Below the pieces are notes generated by a model, which made no database searches, was not told the DNA's origin, and was given only the letters and a program-made list of their open reading frames with translations. From assembly GCA_966250335.1 (NCBI GenBank), contig CBINGZ010000003.1:124001-188000 (forward strand): DNA of 64,000 nucleotides, read 5' to 3'. Position 1 is the stretch's first letter. Each line of letters opens with the position of its first letter. This document shows positions 52,529 to 60,359 of this stretch, piece by piece. Both the position numbers and the translations under genes were made by a program. This stretch comes from OLB7 sp966250335. GTDB lineage: Bacteria; Bacteroidota; Ignavibacteria; OLB7.

Positions 52529-52996
52529 TCACTTCCGCATCTTCGTCACGATCTTCCACTCCTCCTCGGTCACCGGCTGGACGGAGAGGCGTGATCCCTT
52601 CTGAATCACCATCATCTTCTCCAGACCCGGCGCCGACTTCAGCTCGTTCAGCGGGATCACCTCGCCGAACTTCTTCACGAACTTCACATCGACCATGGAC
52701 CAGATCGGGTTCTCCGACGTGGCCTTCGGGTCGTAATGATCATCCTTCGGATCGAGCGCCGTGGTATCCGCATACCCTTCGCGCGCGATTTCCCCGAGTC
52801 CTGCGATACCTGGCGGCTGCGCGCTCGAATGATAGAAGAGGACTCCATCCCCCGGCTTCATCAGATCGCGCATATAGTTCCGCGCCTGATAGTTCCGCAC
52901 CCCGGACCAGCAGGTAGCCCCATCGCGCTGAAGGTCATCGATCGAGTAGCAGTCCGGCTCGGATTTGAGGAGCCAGTAGTTGCGATTGGCGGGCAT
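52529..52996 (-). CDS. EVE-domain protein
   Basis: 155 residues, nearly all one EVE (PUA-like) domain: YWLLKSEPDCYSIDDLQRDG, CWSGVRNYQARNYMRDLMKP, GDGVLFYHSSAQPPGIAGLG and the C-terminal LSVQPVTEEEWKIVTKM. EVE domains bind modified bases in DNA or RNA; the human THYN1 protein and bacterial homologues share this fold. ATG 52996 is chosen because the upstream in-frame extension is not conserved-looking. It opens the island of nucleic-acid genes and is divergent from none; the next gene to its right is an HNH nuclease with a similar N-terminal domain. Confidence 0.92.
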   Translation of the reverse strand: MPANRNYWLLKSEPDCYSIDDLQRDGATCWSGVRNYQARNYMRDLMKPGDGVLFYHSSAQPPGIAGLGEIAREGYADTTALDPKDDHYDPKATSENPIWSMVDVKFVKKFGEVIPLNELKSAPGLEKMMVIQKGSRLSVQPVTEEEWKIVTKMRK

Positions 52997-53239
52997 AGAT
53001 ACACTTGGACCGAGCAGGTTATGAGTTAGGCCCCCGGAGGCGGGGATAAGCGGGTGCAAACTAGGGGTGTGGGGGGACGTGTGCAAGGAGGGGGGCGGCG
53101 CCCCAGCTCTCCGTAAACTTGTAGGTGAATGAATGATTCTCCGCGCCGCGCTATCCTCTCCCGATTATCAGATTCTGCTGCTGCATACAGAACCCCGTTC
53201 GAGGAGCGCCGGAAACAATGTCGACCGACCGGTTCCGAA

Positions 53240-54184
53240 TCAGCCGATGAAGACATTCTGATTGTGCCACTCCAGGAGGCTTCTGTCGGGCCTCTCCTGA
53301 GCAAGATCGGGCAGGGCGATCTCCTTCCCGTGAAGCGCGTAATAGATCCTTCCGTTCTGGTACTGTTCGCGGATCCTGCCGCTGACCTCCACCTGATAAT
53401 CCGGGGTGACGGTGAGCAGGCCGCGATCGAACAGAAGATGAATATCGGATCGGAGGAGAAGCCCATTGCTCACTTTATGAGGTCCTTCCGAAGCATAGGG
53501 TCTGATATGAGCCGCGGTGAGCACAGGTAGTGTCTTCTCACCGGTAAGAGCGCACCGCCTGTGGTATGCCTCCATCACTGCAACCCGAAAGGCGCTTTGA
53601 CCGAGACGAGCGCGCATCAGGAATGGAGCGCCATACATCCCGGCCGGTTCGGCCAGGATCTCCGGCTGAACAGATCGTTCGGCAGTCGTGAATGAAAGCC
53701 TCAGAAGCCGATCCTGTACCTGAGCCCACGTTCTGGCGCCGATCGGCGTCGACGTAGTATATCCCTTTCCCTGTACGATTGAGTTGCTCCAATCCTCAGG
53801 GACCGGTATCCATTCCTCACGCGGGAAAAAGAAAGGTTCGGTCAGCACTATGCAGCCGATCTTCGGATCGGGATCCAGATCCCCTTTGCGTCGCCTGTAT
53901 GCGCGGATCTTGTTGAGGAAGGTCGTGAAGTTCGCGACGCCGTTCTTCTCACCGAACATTTCCCAAGCCATCGACACCGGCAGGCGCTGCGAGTGACGTA
54001 CGAAGAACCCACCGCCCACGATGTAATTCAGCGGCGCATGGAGTTTGAAGAGAAAAGGCTCCCCGGGCGCAAGAACTTTGAACTCTGAACCGCCTCCGGG
54101 CTGCCAGAAGTTCAGATCCTCCGGGCGGCGCTCGGCGAGGAATGAGAACCAGGCATTATCTGTGACACCGATATAAAATTTCAT
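53240..54184 (-). CDS. HNH endonuclease with N-terminal PUA/EVE-like domain
   Basis: 314 residues. The N-terminal about 160 residues look like a PUA/EVE-type base-reading domain (FKVLAPGEPFLFKLHAPLN, YIVGGGFFVRHSQRLPVSMA, IGCIVLTEPFFFPREEW). The C-terminal HNH nuclease covers about 205-255 with Cys211, His226 in AAHIRPY, Asn240 in NGLLLRSDIHLLFD and His249. The HNH domain is the DNA-cutting part; the front domain may recognise modified or specific bases, as in McrA-like modification-dependent enzymes. No methyltransferase partner is present, which fits such a role. Target unknown. Confidence 0.85.
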   Translation of the reverse strand: MKFYIGVTDNAWFSFLAERRPEDLNFWQPGGGSEFKVLAPGEPFLFKLHAPLNYIVGGGFFVRHSQRLPVSMAWEMFGEKNGVANFTTFLNKIRAYRRRKGDLDPDPKIGCIVLTEPFFFPREEWIPVPEDWSNSIVQGKGYTTSTPIGARTWAQVQDRLLRLSFTTAERSVQPEILAEPAGMYGAPFLMRARLGQSAFRVAVMEAYHRRCALTGEKTLPVLTAAHIRPYASEGPHKVSNGLLLRSDIHLLFDRGLLTVTPDYQVEVSGRIREQYQNGRIYYALHGKEIALPDLAQERPDRSLLEWHNQNVFIG

Positions 54185-54412
54185 GGAGCGAATTTAGATA
54201 ATTGAACGCATACCTTGATGCATTGATCGACTTGAGTCGTGCTGCCGGGCGAGGCTGCGCACCAACGACATGTGCTCATAGCGGGTCGCATGCCCTTGTA
54301 GATAGTAGATTCTGAAGTAGACCTGATGAGATAAAGATTCCCGGCTTGAACATATATTAACTTGCAAATCCGGCCCCCGCGCCGCCGATCCGAATCAACC
54401 GGTACTCCAACC

Positions 54413-55084
54413 ATGACAATGACCCTCGAACATACACTCGCAGAACTCGAATCCCTCGGCAAGGAAAAAGTCCGCGCCCACAACAAAAAACACGGCGCTC
54501 ACGACAATCAATTCGGCGTTCAGCTCGGCGATATCCGCAAGGTTGCCGCGAAGATCAAGACCAACCACCAGCTGGCTCTCGCTCTCTGGGAGACCGGAAA
54601 CATCGATGCCCGACTCCTGGCGATCCTGGTGATCAAGCCGAAGAGTATTTCTCGCGATGAGCTGGATGCGATGGTTCGGTCGATCGACTTTGCGCACGTC
54701 GCGGACTGGTTGTACTCATATGTCATCAAGGATCATCCCGAGAGGGAGTCGCTTCGTCAGGTATGGATGGATGATGCCAACCCCTGGGCCGCTCGGGCAG
54801 GCTGGAGCCTGACCGCGGGGCGAGTCGCCCGGAGTCCGGAGGGACTCGATATCCCCGCACTCCTGAACCGTCTCGAGTCCGAAATGGGGAGCGCTCCTCC
54901 GGAAGTGCAATGGACGATGAATTCCTGCCTCGCGGGGATCGGCATTCACTTCCCGGAGCATCGTGAGCGTGCCCTCGCTATCGGGGAAAAACTCGGGATA
55001 TATCGCGATTACCCGGTTTCCAAGGGGTGTACCTCTCCTTTTGCTCCAATCTGGATCAACGAGATGGTGCGTCGGCAATCGTGA
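54413..55084 (+). CDS. AlkD-type DNA alkylation repair protein
   Basis: 223 residues made of HEAT-like helical repeats. The sequence FGVQLGDIRKVAAKIKTNHQ, LALALWETGNIDARLLAI, VRSIDFAHVADWLYSYVI, NPWAARAGWSLTAGRVA and the ending YPVSKGCTSPFAPIWI are characteristic of the DNA alkylation repair (AlkD/AlkC-like) family. AlkD removes positively charged alkylated bases. This branch, with the C-terminal VSKGC phrase, is mostly uncharacterised, so base-excision activity is likely but not certain. ATG 54413; a second ATG lies two codons later. It lies in the same island as the EVE and HNH genes. Confidence 0.9.
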   Translation: MTMTLEHTLAELESLGKEKVRAHNKKHGAHDNQFGVQLGDIRKVAAKIKTNHQLALALWETGNIDARLLAILVIKPKSISRDELDAMVRSIDFAHVADWLYSYVIKDHPERESLRQVWMDDANPWAARAGWSLTAGRVARSPEGLDIPALLNRLESEMGSAPPEVQWTMNSCLAGIGIHFPEHRERALAIGEKLGIYRDYPVSKGCTSPFAPIWINEMVRRQS

Positions 55085-55114
55085 ACACCGACCGTAGAGC
55101 GTCCGGCCCCGCGT

Positions 55115-55579
55115 CTATCGCCGAACTTCAATATCTCCGTACGTCGTATAGACCCGCTGGTCGTACTCCACCGAAGCAAAGACCCGATAGATCCCCGGCG
55201 CCAGATCGGAGACGTCGACGTCCAGACCATGCGTTCCGGCGTTCAACGACGCTTCGTACAGGACGCGCTCCAGCTTCCCGGGAGATGATTCCAGCCATAG
55301 CTTCACGGTTCTCGCCTGTTCGATGGAGAAGTGGACCATGATCTCCGAGACCGTGGGATTCGGAAATGCCGGCTTGAACGTAAACCCCACCTCCGGTATC
55401 GCTCGCCAGTCGTCCGATGCGTCGCCGGTCGTACCGGTGGGCTGACCGATCGCATTGGTGAGCTGGATTCCCGTGAACCCCGGCTCCGGCTCCACCGTCC
55501 TGCTGCCGCAGCCCGTTGTCAGGAGTGCAAGGGAAGCCAGAAGGATGAGGCTCGAACCGGCTGATCTCATGCTTGTCAT
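55115..55579 (-). CDS. Lipoprotein with T9SS-like beta-domain
   Basis: 154 residues. A lipobox (LALLTTGC) is near residue 24. The rest has a beta-sandwich resembling T9SS type A sorting domains (FKPAFPNPTVSEIMVHFSIE, VKLWLESSPGKLERVL, LAPGIYRVFASVEY), but being short and placed directly after the lipobox it may be a stand-alone domain rather than a sorting signal. No enzyme motif. ATG 55570 is an alternative start. It looks like a core envelope gene sitting inside the accessory island. Confidence 0.7.
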   Translation of the reverse strand: MTSMRSAGSSLILLASLALLTTGCGSRTVEPEPGFTGIQLTNAIGQPTGTTGDASDDWRAIPEVGFTFKPAFPNPTVSEIMVHFSIEQARTVKLWLESSPGKLERVLYEASLNAGTHGLDVDVSDLAPGIYRVFASVEYDQRVYTTYGDIEVRR

Positions 55580-55704
55580 CGGTCGTCAGGTTTTATCTGG
55601 AGGAATATCGTAGAAGCCGCGCATCCTCCTGTGCAGGATGCGACGGGGGCGAATATAGTCGCTGCGGTTATCCGGAAAAGGGGAATTGTCGGGAGCCTCC
55701 TGTT

Positions 55705-56505
55705 CTATCCGATGCTCGTTGCCGGAAGTCCCCACGCCTCCTCGATTCCGCGTCTGAAGATCTCGTTCATGCGCCCGAGATCCTGCCTTCCCACACCGAT
55801 CGTCGGCGCCGCGGCTTCGGCGGCTTCATGTTCCTGTGCGATGAACTCCTGAAGGATCGGGATCGGCTCCGCCATGTCCATCTCCATACCGGCGCGTTTC
55901 CGTTCCAGCAATCTTTCGATCTCCGCCAGCAGAGCCGTGTCGGAGATTGTGCGATCGACGAGCTTCCCGAACTCCATCGGTACCGGCTCGTCGCATGTCA
56001 TGATCCATCGGCATGCAAGAAGGGGACGGAGGATGTAGAAGTACGCCTTGCCGCTGAGGGCTCCTGTACCTCGATGCCGCGATACATTATTGCGGACCAT
56101 GCTCAGGTAGTGATGAAACGCCGCCTTCGGTGAGAAAACATCCGCCGCCGCAGCTCTGAGCAGTGAGGTGATCTCCCTCTTCTCGCGATAGACGATCGGC
56201 GATTGCAGCCATTCCAGCAGCGTGGCATTGGAGGCATGGAGCAGTTGAAGAGTCTTGCGCAGATCCCAGCCGCTGACGTCGAGAAGGTCGCTGATCGGCC
56301 TGTCGATCACATCCCGCCGCTTCTCCAGATCTATCGAAAGATACCAGTCGAGCGGGCGGACGTAGAGAAACCGCACATCGTAATCGCTGTCGGCCGAGGG
56401 AAAGCCCCACGCCCGGCTGCCGGACTCGCAGGCGAAGAGGATGCGGACGTTGTCGGTGGATTCGATTTCGGAGAGGGTGGTCTGGATGCTGTCGAAAATA
56501 TTCAT
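55705..56505 (-). CDS. RlaP-type nucleotidyltransferase (DNA-polymerase-beta superfamily)
   Basis: 266 residues. The nucleotidyltransferase active-site motif GSRAWGFPSADSDYDVRF (29-46) has Gly-Ser and the metal-binding Asp41 and Asp43, and the following FLYVRPLDWYLSI matches the RlaP family. RlaP is predicted to act in RNA repair or modification and is often found near RNA ligases or other repair genes. Here no RNA ligase is next to it; an antitoxin gene is divergent from it. ATG 56505 was selected from the conserved start region. The substrate, tRNA or other RNA, is unknown. Confidence 0.88.
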   Translation of the reverse strand: MNIFDSIQTTLSEIESTDNVRILFACESGSRAWGFPSADSDYDVRFLYVRPLDWYLSIDLEKRRDVIDRPISDLLDVSGWDLRKTLQLLHASNATLLEWLQSPIVYREKREITSLLRAAAADVFSPKAAFHHYLSMVRNNVSRHRGTGALSGKAYFYILRPLLACRWIMTCDEPVPMEFGKLVDRTISDTALLAEIERLLERKRAGMEMDMAEPIPILQEFIAQEHEAAEAAAPTIGVGRQDLGRMNEIFRRGIEEAWGLPATSIG

Positions 56506-56660
56506 GGGATGTATAAGGAATTGAGGATATCGACGGAGATACTGATTCCTGTGGCGCAAGATCAGCAATTCGGTCTGGTTTCTGCAATGCCGGTGGTGAG
56601 TTGTCGTTGTATTACATAGAGCCTGGAGAGAATACGACAACCAATGAGCCGGCAGCCAGC

Positions 56661-57407
56661 ATGCGACAGACTATCAGGAAAGAAGCGAACCCGGGTCAGG
56701 CTGGAGCATTGAGGAAACCCCTCAAGGACCGGAACATCGGGAAGAAAATCTCCGGAAGCAGCTCCATGGATGAATCCGTGAAACCCGGTGGAATCGGAAG
56801 CTCGCTGGAGGACGCGTTCAAAAGCATGGCGGTCCTCTGGCAGAGCGATGACTTCGTGCGAAGGGCTCTCATCACCCGCATCATGAGGGCCGTGACGCAT
56901 GCTCTCTCCGATGCCGGGGAGGCAAACCTTCAGCACGCCCTGGAAGCCCCCACCGACACGGGCAGTCTGGCACGACTTCTCTCGATGGGCGCCGATCTGG
57001 AGGACGCCGTCCGTGAGCTCGACCCCATGGCCGCCGCGATCATCCGCGGAGCCGATATGAAACAGGATCTGCTCAGACAGGCCGGTGGGGCATTGGAAAC
57101 GTCGGACGTTGCCGACCTGCTCGGAATCTCGAAGCAGGCCGTCGTGAAGCGTGTGCAGAGCGGCGCGCTTCTCGCCATCCCGAGCGCCTCGGGGCATCTC
57201 AGGTTCCCGGCATTTCAGTTCTCCGCCGAAGGGACGATCGACGGCCTGAAGCAGGTCCTGACCGCATTCAACGTCGACAGCCCCTGGACCAGGCTTGCGG
57301 TGCTGCTCGACACCGACGAGGCGGTAGGAGACAGGCGGCTGATCGATGCCCTGCGGGCGGGCGAGCTGCAGGGAGTGCTGGACGTCGTACGCGCATTCGG
57401 GGCGTAG
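56661..57407 (+). CDS. Antitoxin with HTH and MbcA/ParS-like C-terminal domain
   Basis: 248 residues. The middle contains a helix-turn-helix (TSDVADLLGISKQAVVKRVQ, about 147-166). The C-terminus (about 207-246, SPWTRLAVLLDTDEAVGDRR) matches the MbcA/ParS/Xre antitoxin toxin-binding domain. The N-terminal about 130 residues are helical and less typical. It is followed one base later by a truncated RES-type toxin gene, the usual partner of such antitoxins. It should bind its own promoter and neutralise the toxin. ATG 56766, with a GGAAG site, is a good alternative start; an in-frame TTG lies at 56601. Confidence 0.82.
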   Translation: MRQTIRKEANPGQAGALRKPLKDRNIGKKISGSSSMDESVKPGGIGSSLEDAFKSMAVLWQSDDFVRRALITRIMRAVTHALSDAGEANLQHALEAPTDTGSLARLLSMGADLEDAVRELDPMAAAIIRGADMKQDLLRQAGGALETSDVADLLGISKQAVVKRVQSGALLAIPSASGHLRFPAFQFSAEGTIDGLKQVLTAFNVDSPWTRLAVLLDTDEAVGDRRLIDALRAGELQGVLDVVRAFGA

Positions 57408-57408
57408 C

Positions 57409-57621
57409 ATGGCGAAGCGATCACCCGATCCGACGTTGTTCGACTACATCGCCGGCCTGGATCTTCCGCTTGTGGAGCTGCCGAAGGGATCTCCCTGCTT
57501 TCGGATTCATCGCACTACACACGATCCTCTCTGGTTCGGGCCTGATACGGAGGCGCCGGTGGCCGGGCGGTTCAATCTTGGACATATCTTTGACAGATAT
57601 GGTGTCGGTCTGGATCCATAG
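57409..57621 (+). pseudogene. Truncated RES-domain toxin
   Basis: 70 residues, whereas RES toxins normally have about 150-230. It starts one base after the antitoxin stop. The first part is right for the family: LVELPKGSPCFRIHRTTHDP, LWFGPDTEAPVAGRFN. The frame then runs into TAG at 57619 soon after GRFN and YGV, before the rest of the RES core (the region with catalytic acidic and Arg residues). Sequence after the stop does not continue a recognisable RES domain in the other frames. RES toxins degrade NAD+; this remnant is probably inactive, leaving an antitoxin without a working partner. Confidence 0.75.
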
Positions 57622-57874
57622 GAAATAAACGAGCATTCCATCGCGCCGAACGGAAGGGATCGACACAGGAAGTATCCATTCCCGAGTGCGTGATCGTGGA
57701 GTTGGTAGAAGCGGACATGGCGGGATGGGAACAACGGTTCTGGTCCGTCACCGCGGCGCCCTCGACGAGACGTCGCGCGAGGGAGGTACCCGGAAATGGC
57801 GGCATGTGCGGGAGACGCTGAAGCGTTATCTGGAGCGGAGTGCCGGTTGAGAATCGAGTCGGCCCTCCGGTTGC

Positions 57875-58795
57875 TTACAGATGTCGGAATACCTCATACC
57901 GCTCTGCAAGCCGATCGCGGTCGGGCCAGTGGATGGATTTTCTCGGCAACACCAGTCGTGATCCGTTCAATCGCTGCAGTCCGTGTTCAAGCATCGGGCC
58001 GTCCTTCTCCATGAGAATATCTTCCCGGATCTCTACGACATAATCGGGCGAGACCCCGAGGATCGACGCATCGAATGCTGCGTGATGAAGTTTGCAGAGT
58101 GCGATACCGTTATTGACGATCGGATCACCCTCCGGATCGCGGTCGGGAACGATATGAGCCGCGTCGAGCAGCTCGCCGTGACGAAGCTGGCAGATAGAGC
58201 ATTGTTGATTATAGGCCGTTAGAACCCGCTCCCGAAAACTCTGCTGGTGAAGGCGCCGTCGGGCAACGGTCGTCACATATCGCCGTCGCGCCGTCGCATC
58301 TTCCCTGACAAGAAAGAGATCCGGCGAAGGCGCGACGGTGGCCGCGTCATCGATTGCCACGGTAAACGTCAGTTCTGCGGGGTTGTCGCCGACAATGAAT
58401 GCGGGCCATGTGGCCAGATAGCGGCCTGGCGAAAGACCGTGGAAGTAGATCAGAGGCACTCCATCCATCAGGGCGGCGCGAAGTCCGATGTTGTCCCGGT
58501 GTCCGATCTCTGCAGCGGTTCCGCGATAACGATACTGAAGAAGACCGTCAAGGCTGAGCCTGTCATCGTAGGGACTATTCGGAGAAGTGGTGATCGAGAT
58601 GGGATATGCGCAGAGTCGTGGTTTGAAGATCCCTTGTGGTCCTATAAGAGGGATCCGCTCGCCGTTGATCACACACCCTTTCTCCAGAACCGAGCGCGGG
58701 AGTATATCGCCATGGAATGTAACCTGATCCTTCAGCCAGGTAAACGTCTCAAGGCGAATCTTTCGATCAAAGTTTGTGTCACCTGATACGATCAT
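57875..58795 (-). CDS. HNH restriction-type endonuclease
   Basis: 306 residues from ATG 58795 (a GTG at 58819 is an alternative). The N-terminal about 180 residues show a conserved-looking pattern: PRSVLEKGCVINGERIPLIG, PQGIFKPRLCAYPISITTSP, GLLQYRYRG and RDNIGLRAALMDGVPLIYFH. This resembles COG3440-type predicted restriction enzymes. The C-terminal HNH domain has Cys199-x2-Cys202, His214 in DAAHIVPD, Asn228/229 and CKLHHAAFD. It likely cuts DNA bearing some modification or signal read by the front domain. No methylase is next to it. I cannot tell phosphorothioate from methyl-type specificity. Confidence 0.85.
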   Translation of the reverse strand: MIVSGDTNFDRKIRLETFTWLKDQVTFHGDILPRSVLEKGCVINGERIPLIGPQGIFKPRLCAYPISITTSPNSPYDDRLSLDGLLQYRYRGTAAEIGHRDNIGLRAALMDGVPLIYFHGLSPGRYLATWPAFIVGDNPAELTFTVAIDDAATVAPSPDLFLVREDATARRRYVTTVARRRLHQQSFRERVLTAYNQQCSICQLRHGELLDAAHIVPDRDPEGDPIVNNGIALCKLHHAAFDASILGVSPDYVVEIREDILMEKDGPMLEHGLQRLNGSRLVLPRKSIHWPDRDRLAERYEVFRHL

Positions 58796-59282
58796 ACGCT
58801 GCTCGATATCTGTCAACACTTGTCTTCAAGGAGTCCGCTTCTGCGAAGATCGGTCTGTCGGAATCTTTGAACCCGCTGATTGCAGATGAGATAGTAAGCA
58901 GGGGAGCTTCAGCCGGAGCTGACGTGGGCAACATGCGAAAATCGTTTCGATCGGGAAAGCAGTGTGATATCTGGAGACCTATAGTGAACGAAGGGAACTA
59001 CGATGCGGAATGAATCGTAGCACCCGGTGGAGAATATCACTTCTCGTTCTTGACACGATGTATTACAGAGTGTTATATTCGTTCCTTGTCGAGGGGATGT
59101 CGTGATGCGATGGGCATGAGATATACGGCTGCGGGCCGGTATCACTCCACAGACCTCCATTCTACAGAGCTTCGTGAATCGGACATCTACTCGGTATCAC
59201 CGGGCGGTCGTCGTGAAACGGCGCGACGATGATCGCTTCGGATAATTCCGCACAGGACGCGTCGATAGCAGGGGGAAGGATC
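58796..59282. other. Gene-poor stretch with a good promoter
   Basis: 487 bp before the small-protein gene. It holds the sigma70-like promoter at 59050-59079 and a weak in-frame upstream start (59229). I see no gene in the left two thirds. Confidence 0.5.
59050..59079 (+). promoter_or_regulatory. Sigma70-like promoter, TTGACA-18-TATATT
   Basis: TTGACA (59050-59055) is perfect and TATATT (59074-59079) matches TATAAT at five of six positions, 18 bp apart. The leader to ATG 59283 would be about 195 nt. This is the most E. coli-like promoter in the window. Confidence 0.6.
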
Positions 59283-59522
59283 ATGGCGACAAAGACAGGG
59301 AGCGAATTCATCATCAAGCTGGACGGGCTGAAACTGCCCGCCGCCGTTGAGGCCGCCATCGCAAAGGAAATTCAGTCGGTCGTCATGCGAGAGATTGCCC
59401 GTATCGATCTGAAGGGGGATATCCACACGCATTTCCCACGCAAGGATTGGATGGGAATCTGGATCAGGACCCAGAAGATCGACAAGATCCCGATGCTGGC
59501 CGTGAACGAGATGCAGGGTTAA
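59283..59522 (+). CDS. Small conserved-looking protein, first gene of a two-gene cassette
   Basis: 79 residues. ATG 59283 has a strong GGGGGAAGGA ribosome site; the in-frame ATG 59229 has none. The sequence has the shape FIIKLDGLKLPAAVEAAIAK, then EIQSVVMREIARIDLKG and DWMGIWIRTQKI. I have the impression of similar short proteins with kLdGxkL ... WxGIWI in other Bacteroidota genomes, but know no function. It has no signal peptide or cysteines. It is followed 12 bases later by a Cys-rich gene, so the two form an operon. A precursor-like or small regulatory role are both only guesses. Confidence 0.75.
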   Translation: MATKTGSEFIIKLDGLKLPAAVEAAIAKEIQSVVMREIARIDLKGDIHTHFPRKDWMGIWIRTQKIDKIPMLAVNEMQG

Positions 59523-59534
59523 GCCGCCGAACCT

Positions 59535-59939
59535 ATGGACGCGGAACCAATCCTCTGCCCGAGTTCGACCTGTCAGGATGGAGCAATTCTCCTCGGCATC
59601 GTTCTGCCGACCGGCCAGGTCGCGTTCTCCGGCAGCAGAATCATCGTGGATCAGGAGTTCGTCCGCATCGCACATGAGGGACGAACTCCTGAAAAACGCT
59701 TCAGGTTCGCCGGAACCTGCGCGAAATCGGGCTGCGGACAATGGACCGGAAGCCGCTGCGGAGTGATCGACACCGTCATGGAAACGATCGAGGGGGACGC
59801 GGAATCGCTCCTCCCGGAATGCTCTATCCGCCCTCAATGCCGGTGGTTCCTTCAATCGGGGCCGGCGGCATGTGTCGTCTGCCCGGAGGTGATCACCGAT
59901 CTTCGAGTCGATGCGGTTGAGATTGACGGCCCGAGTTAA
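59535..59939 (+). CDS. Cys-rich protein, second gene of the cassette
   Basis: 134 residues with nine cysteines at 8, 13, 62, 67, 75, 96, 102, 113 and 116, suggesting metal or Fe-S binding. Phrases such as GAILLGIVLPTGQVAF, EKRFRFAGTCAKSGCGQW and LPECSIRPQCRWFLQSG look like family signatures rather than random sequence. No leader or membrane segment. I do not know a characterised relative. It is coupled to the 79-aa gene (12-base gap) and probably works with it. Confidence 0.75.
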   Translation: MDAEPILCPSSTCQDGAILLGIVLPTGQVAFSGSRIIVDQEFVRIAHEGRTPEKRFRFAGTCAKSGCGQWTGSRCGVIDTVMETIEGDAESLLPECSIRPQCRWFLQSGPAACVVCPEVITDLRVDAVEIDGPS

Positions 59940-60359
59940 TTGATTGTGTCGTATCGGATTCGATGAATATGCGGGCCGCTTCTTCTCCGGTCCCGCATTG
60001 TTGTGTTGATTCCTGTCCATTTCCGAACCTGCTTTTCCCGGGATTCTCCGGACACCTCCTTGCCTTCCATACTTCTATCCTAGTGTTGCCTGCACCGATA
60101 TCTCCGAAGCAGGCCATGATATCCGATCTCCTCATGCCGGCCCGGTGTTTCAGCCTGCAATAATCCGGAAGGTGCCGGCGCCTCGGCTGGTAATAATCGA
60201 GCAATCGCAACCGTGGTTTTCGCCGTGGTTGTGAGATACGTTCGCACCCGAATTTCAGCGCGAGATCGGCCTGATCCCCGCGTTTTCCGATCTATCAGTC
60301 GATGTGTGTTACGATCGACCTGTGAGCAGCAGTCTCCCCGATTCTTCCTAAGTTCCCCC
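59940..60359. other. Gene-free stretch
   Basis: 420 bp between the Cys-rich gene and the methyltransferase gene. It is AT-richer than its surroundings near 59940-60130. An open frame runs through from 60213 into the methyltransferase, but it is Arg-rich without a ribosome site. I see no RNA gene, repeat or clear terminator. Confidence 0.5.

Noticed and set aside
57622..57845. Continuation of the RES toxin after a frameshift
   Set aside because: I read the other two plus frames after the stop; neither gives the remaining RES motifs, so truncation rather than a simple frameshift is more likely.
58081..58250. CRISPR- or repeat-like patterns in the island
   Set aside because: No regularly spaced direct repeats with unique spacers are present here or elsewhere in the window.
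60213..60359. N-terminal extension of the methyltransferase
   Set aside because: The added 49 residues are Arg/Ser-rich without conserved features; ATG 60360 leads directly into the methyltransferase fold.
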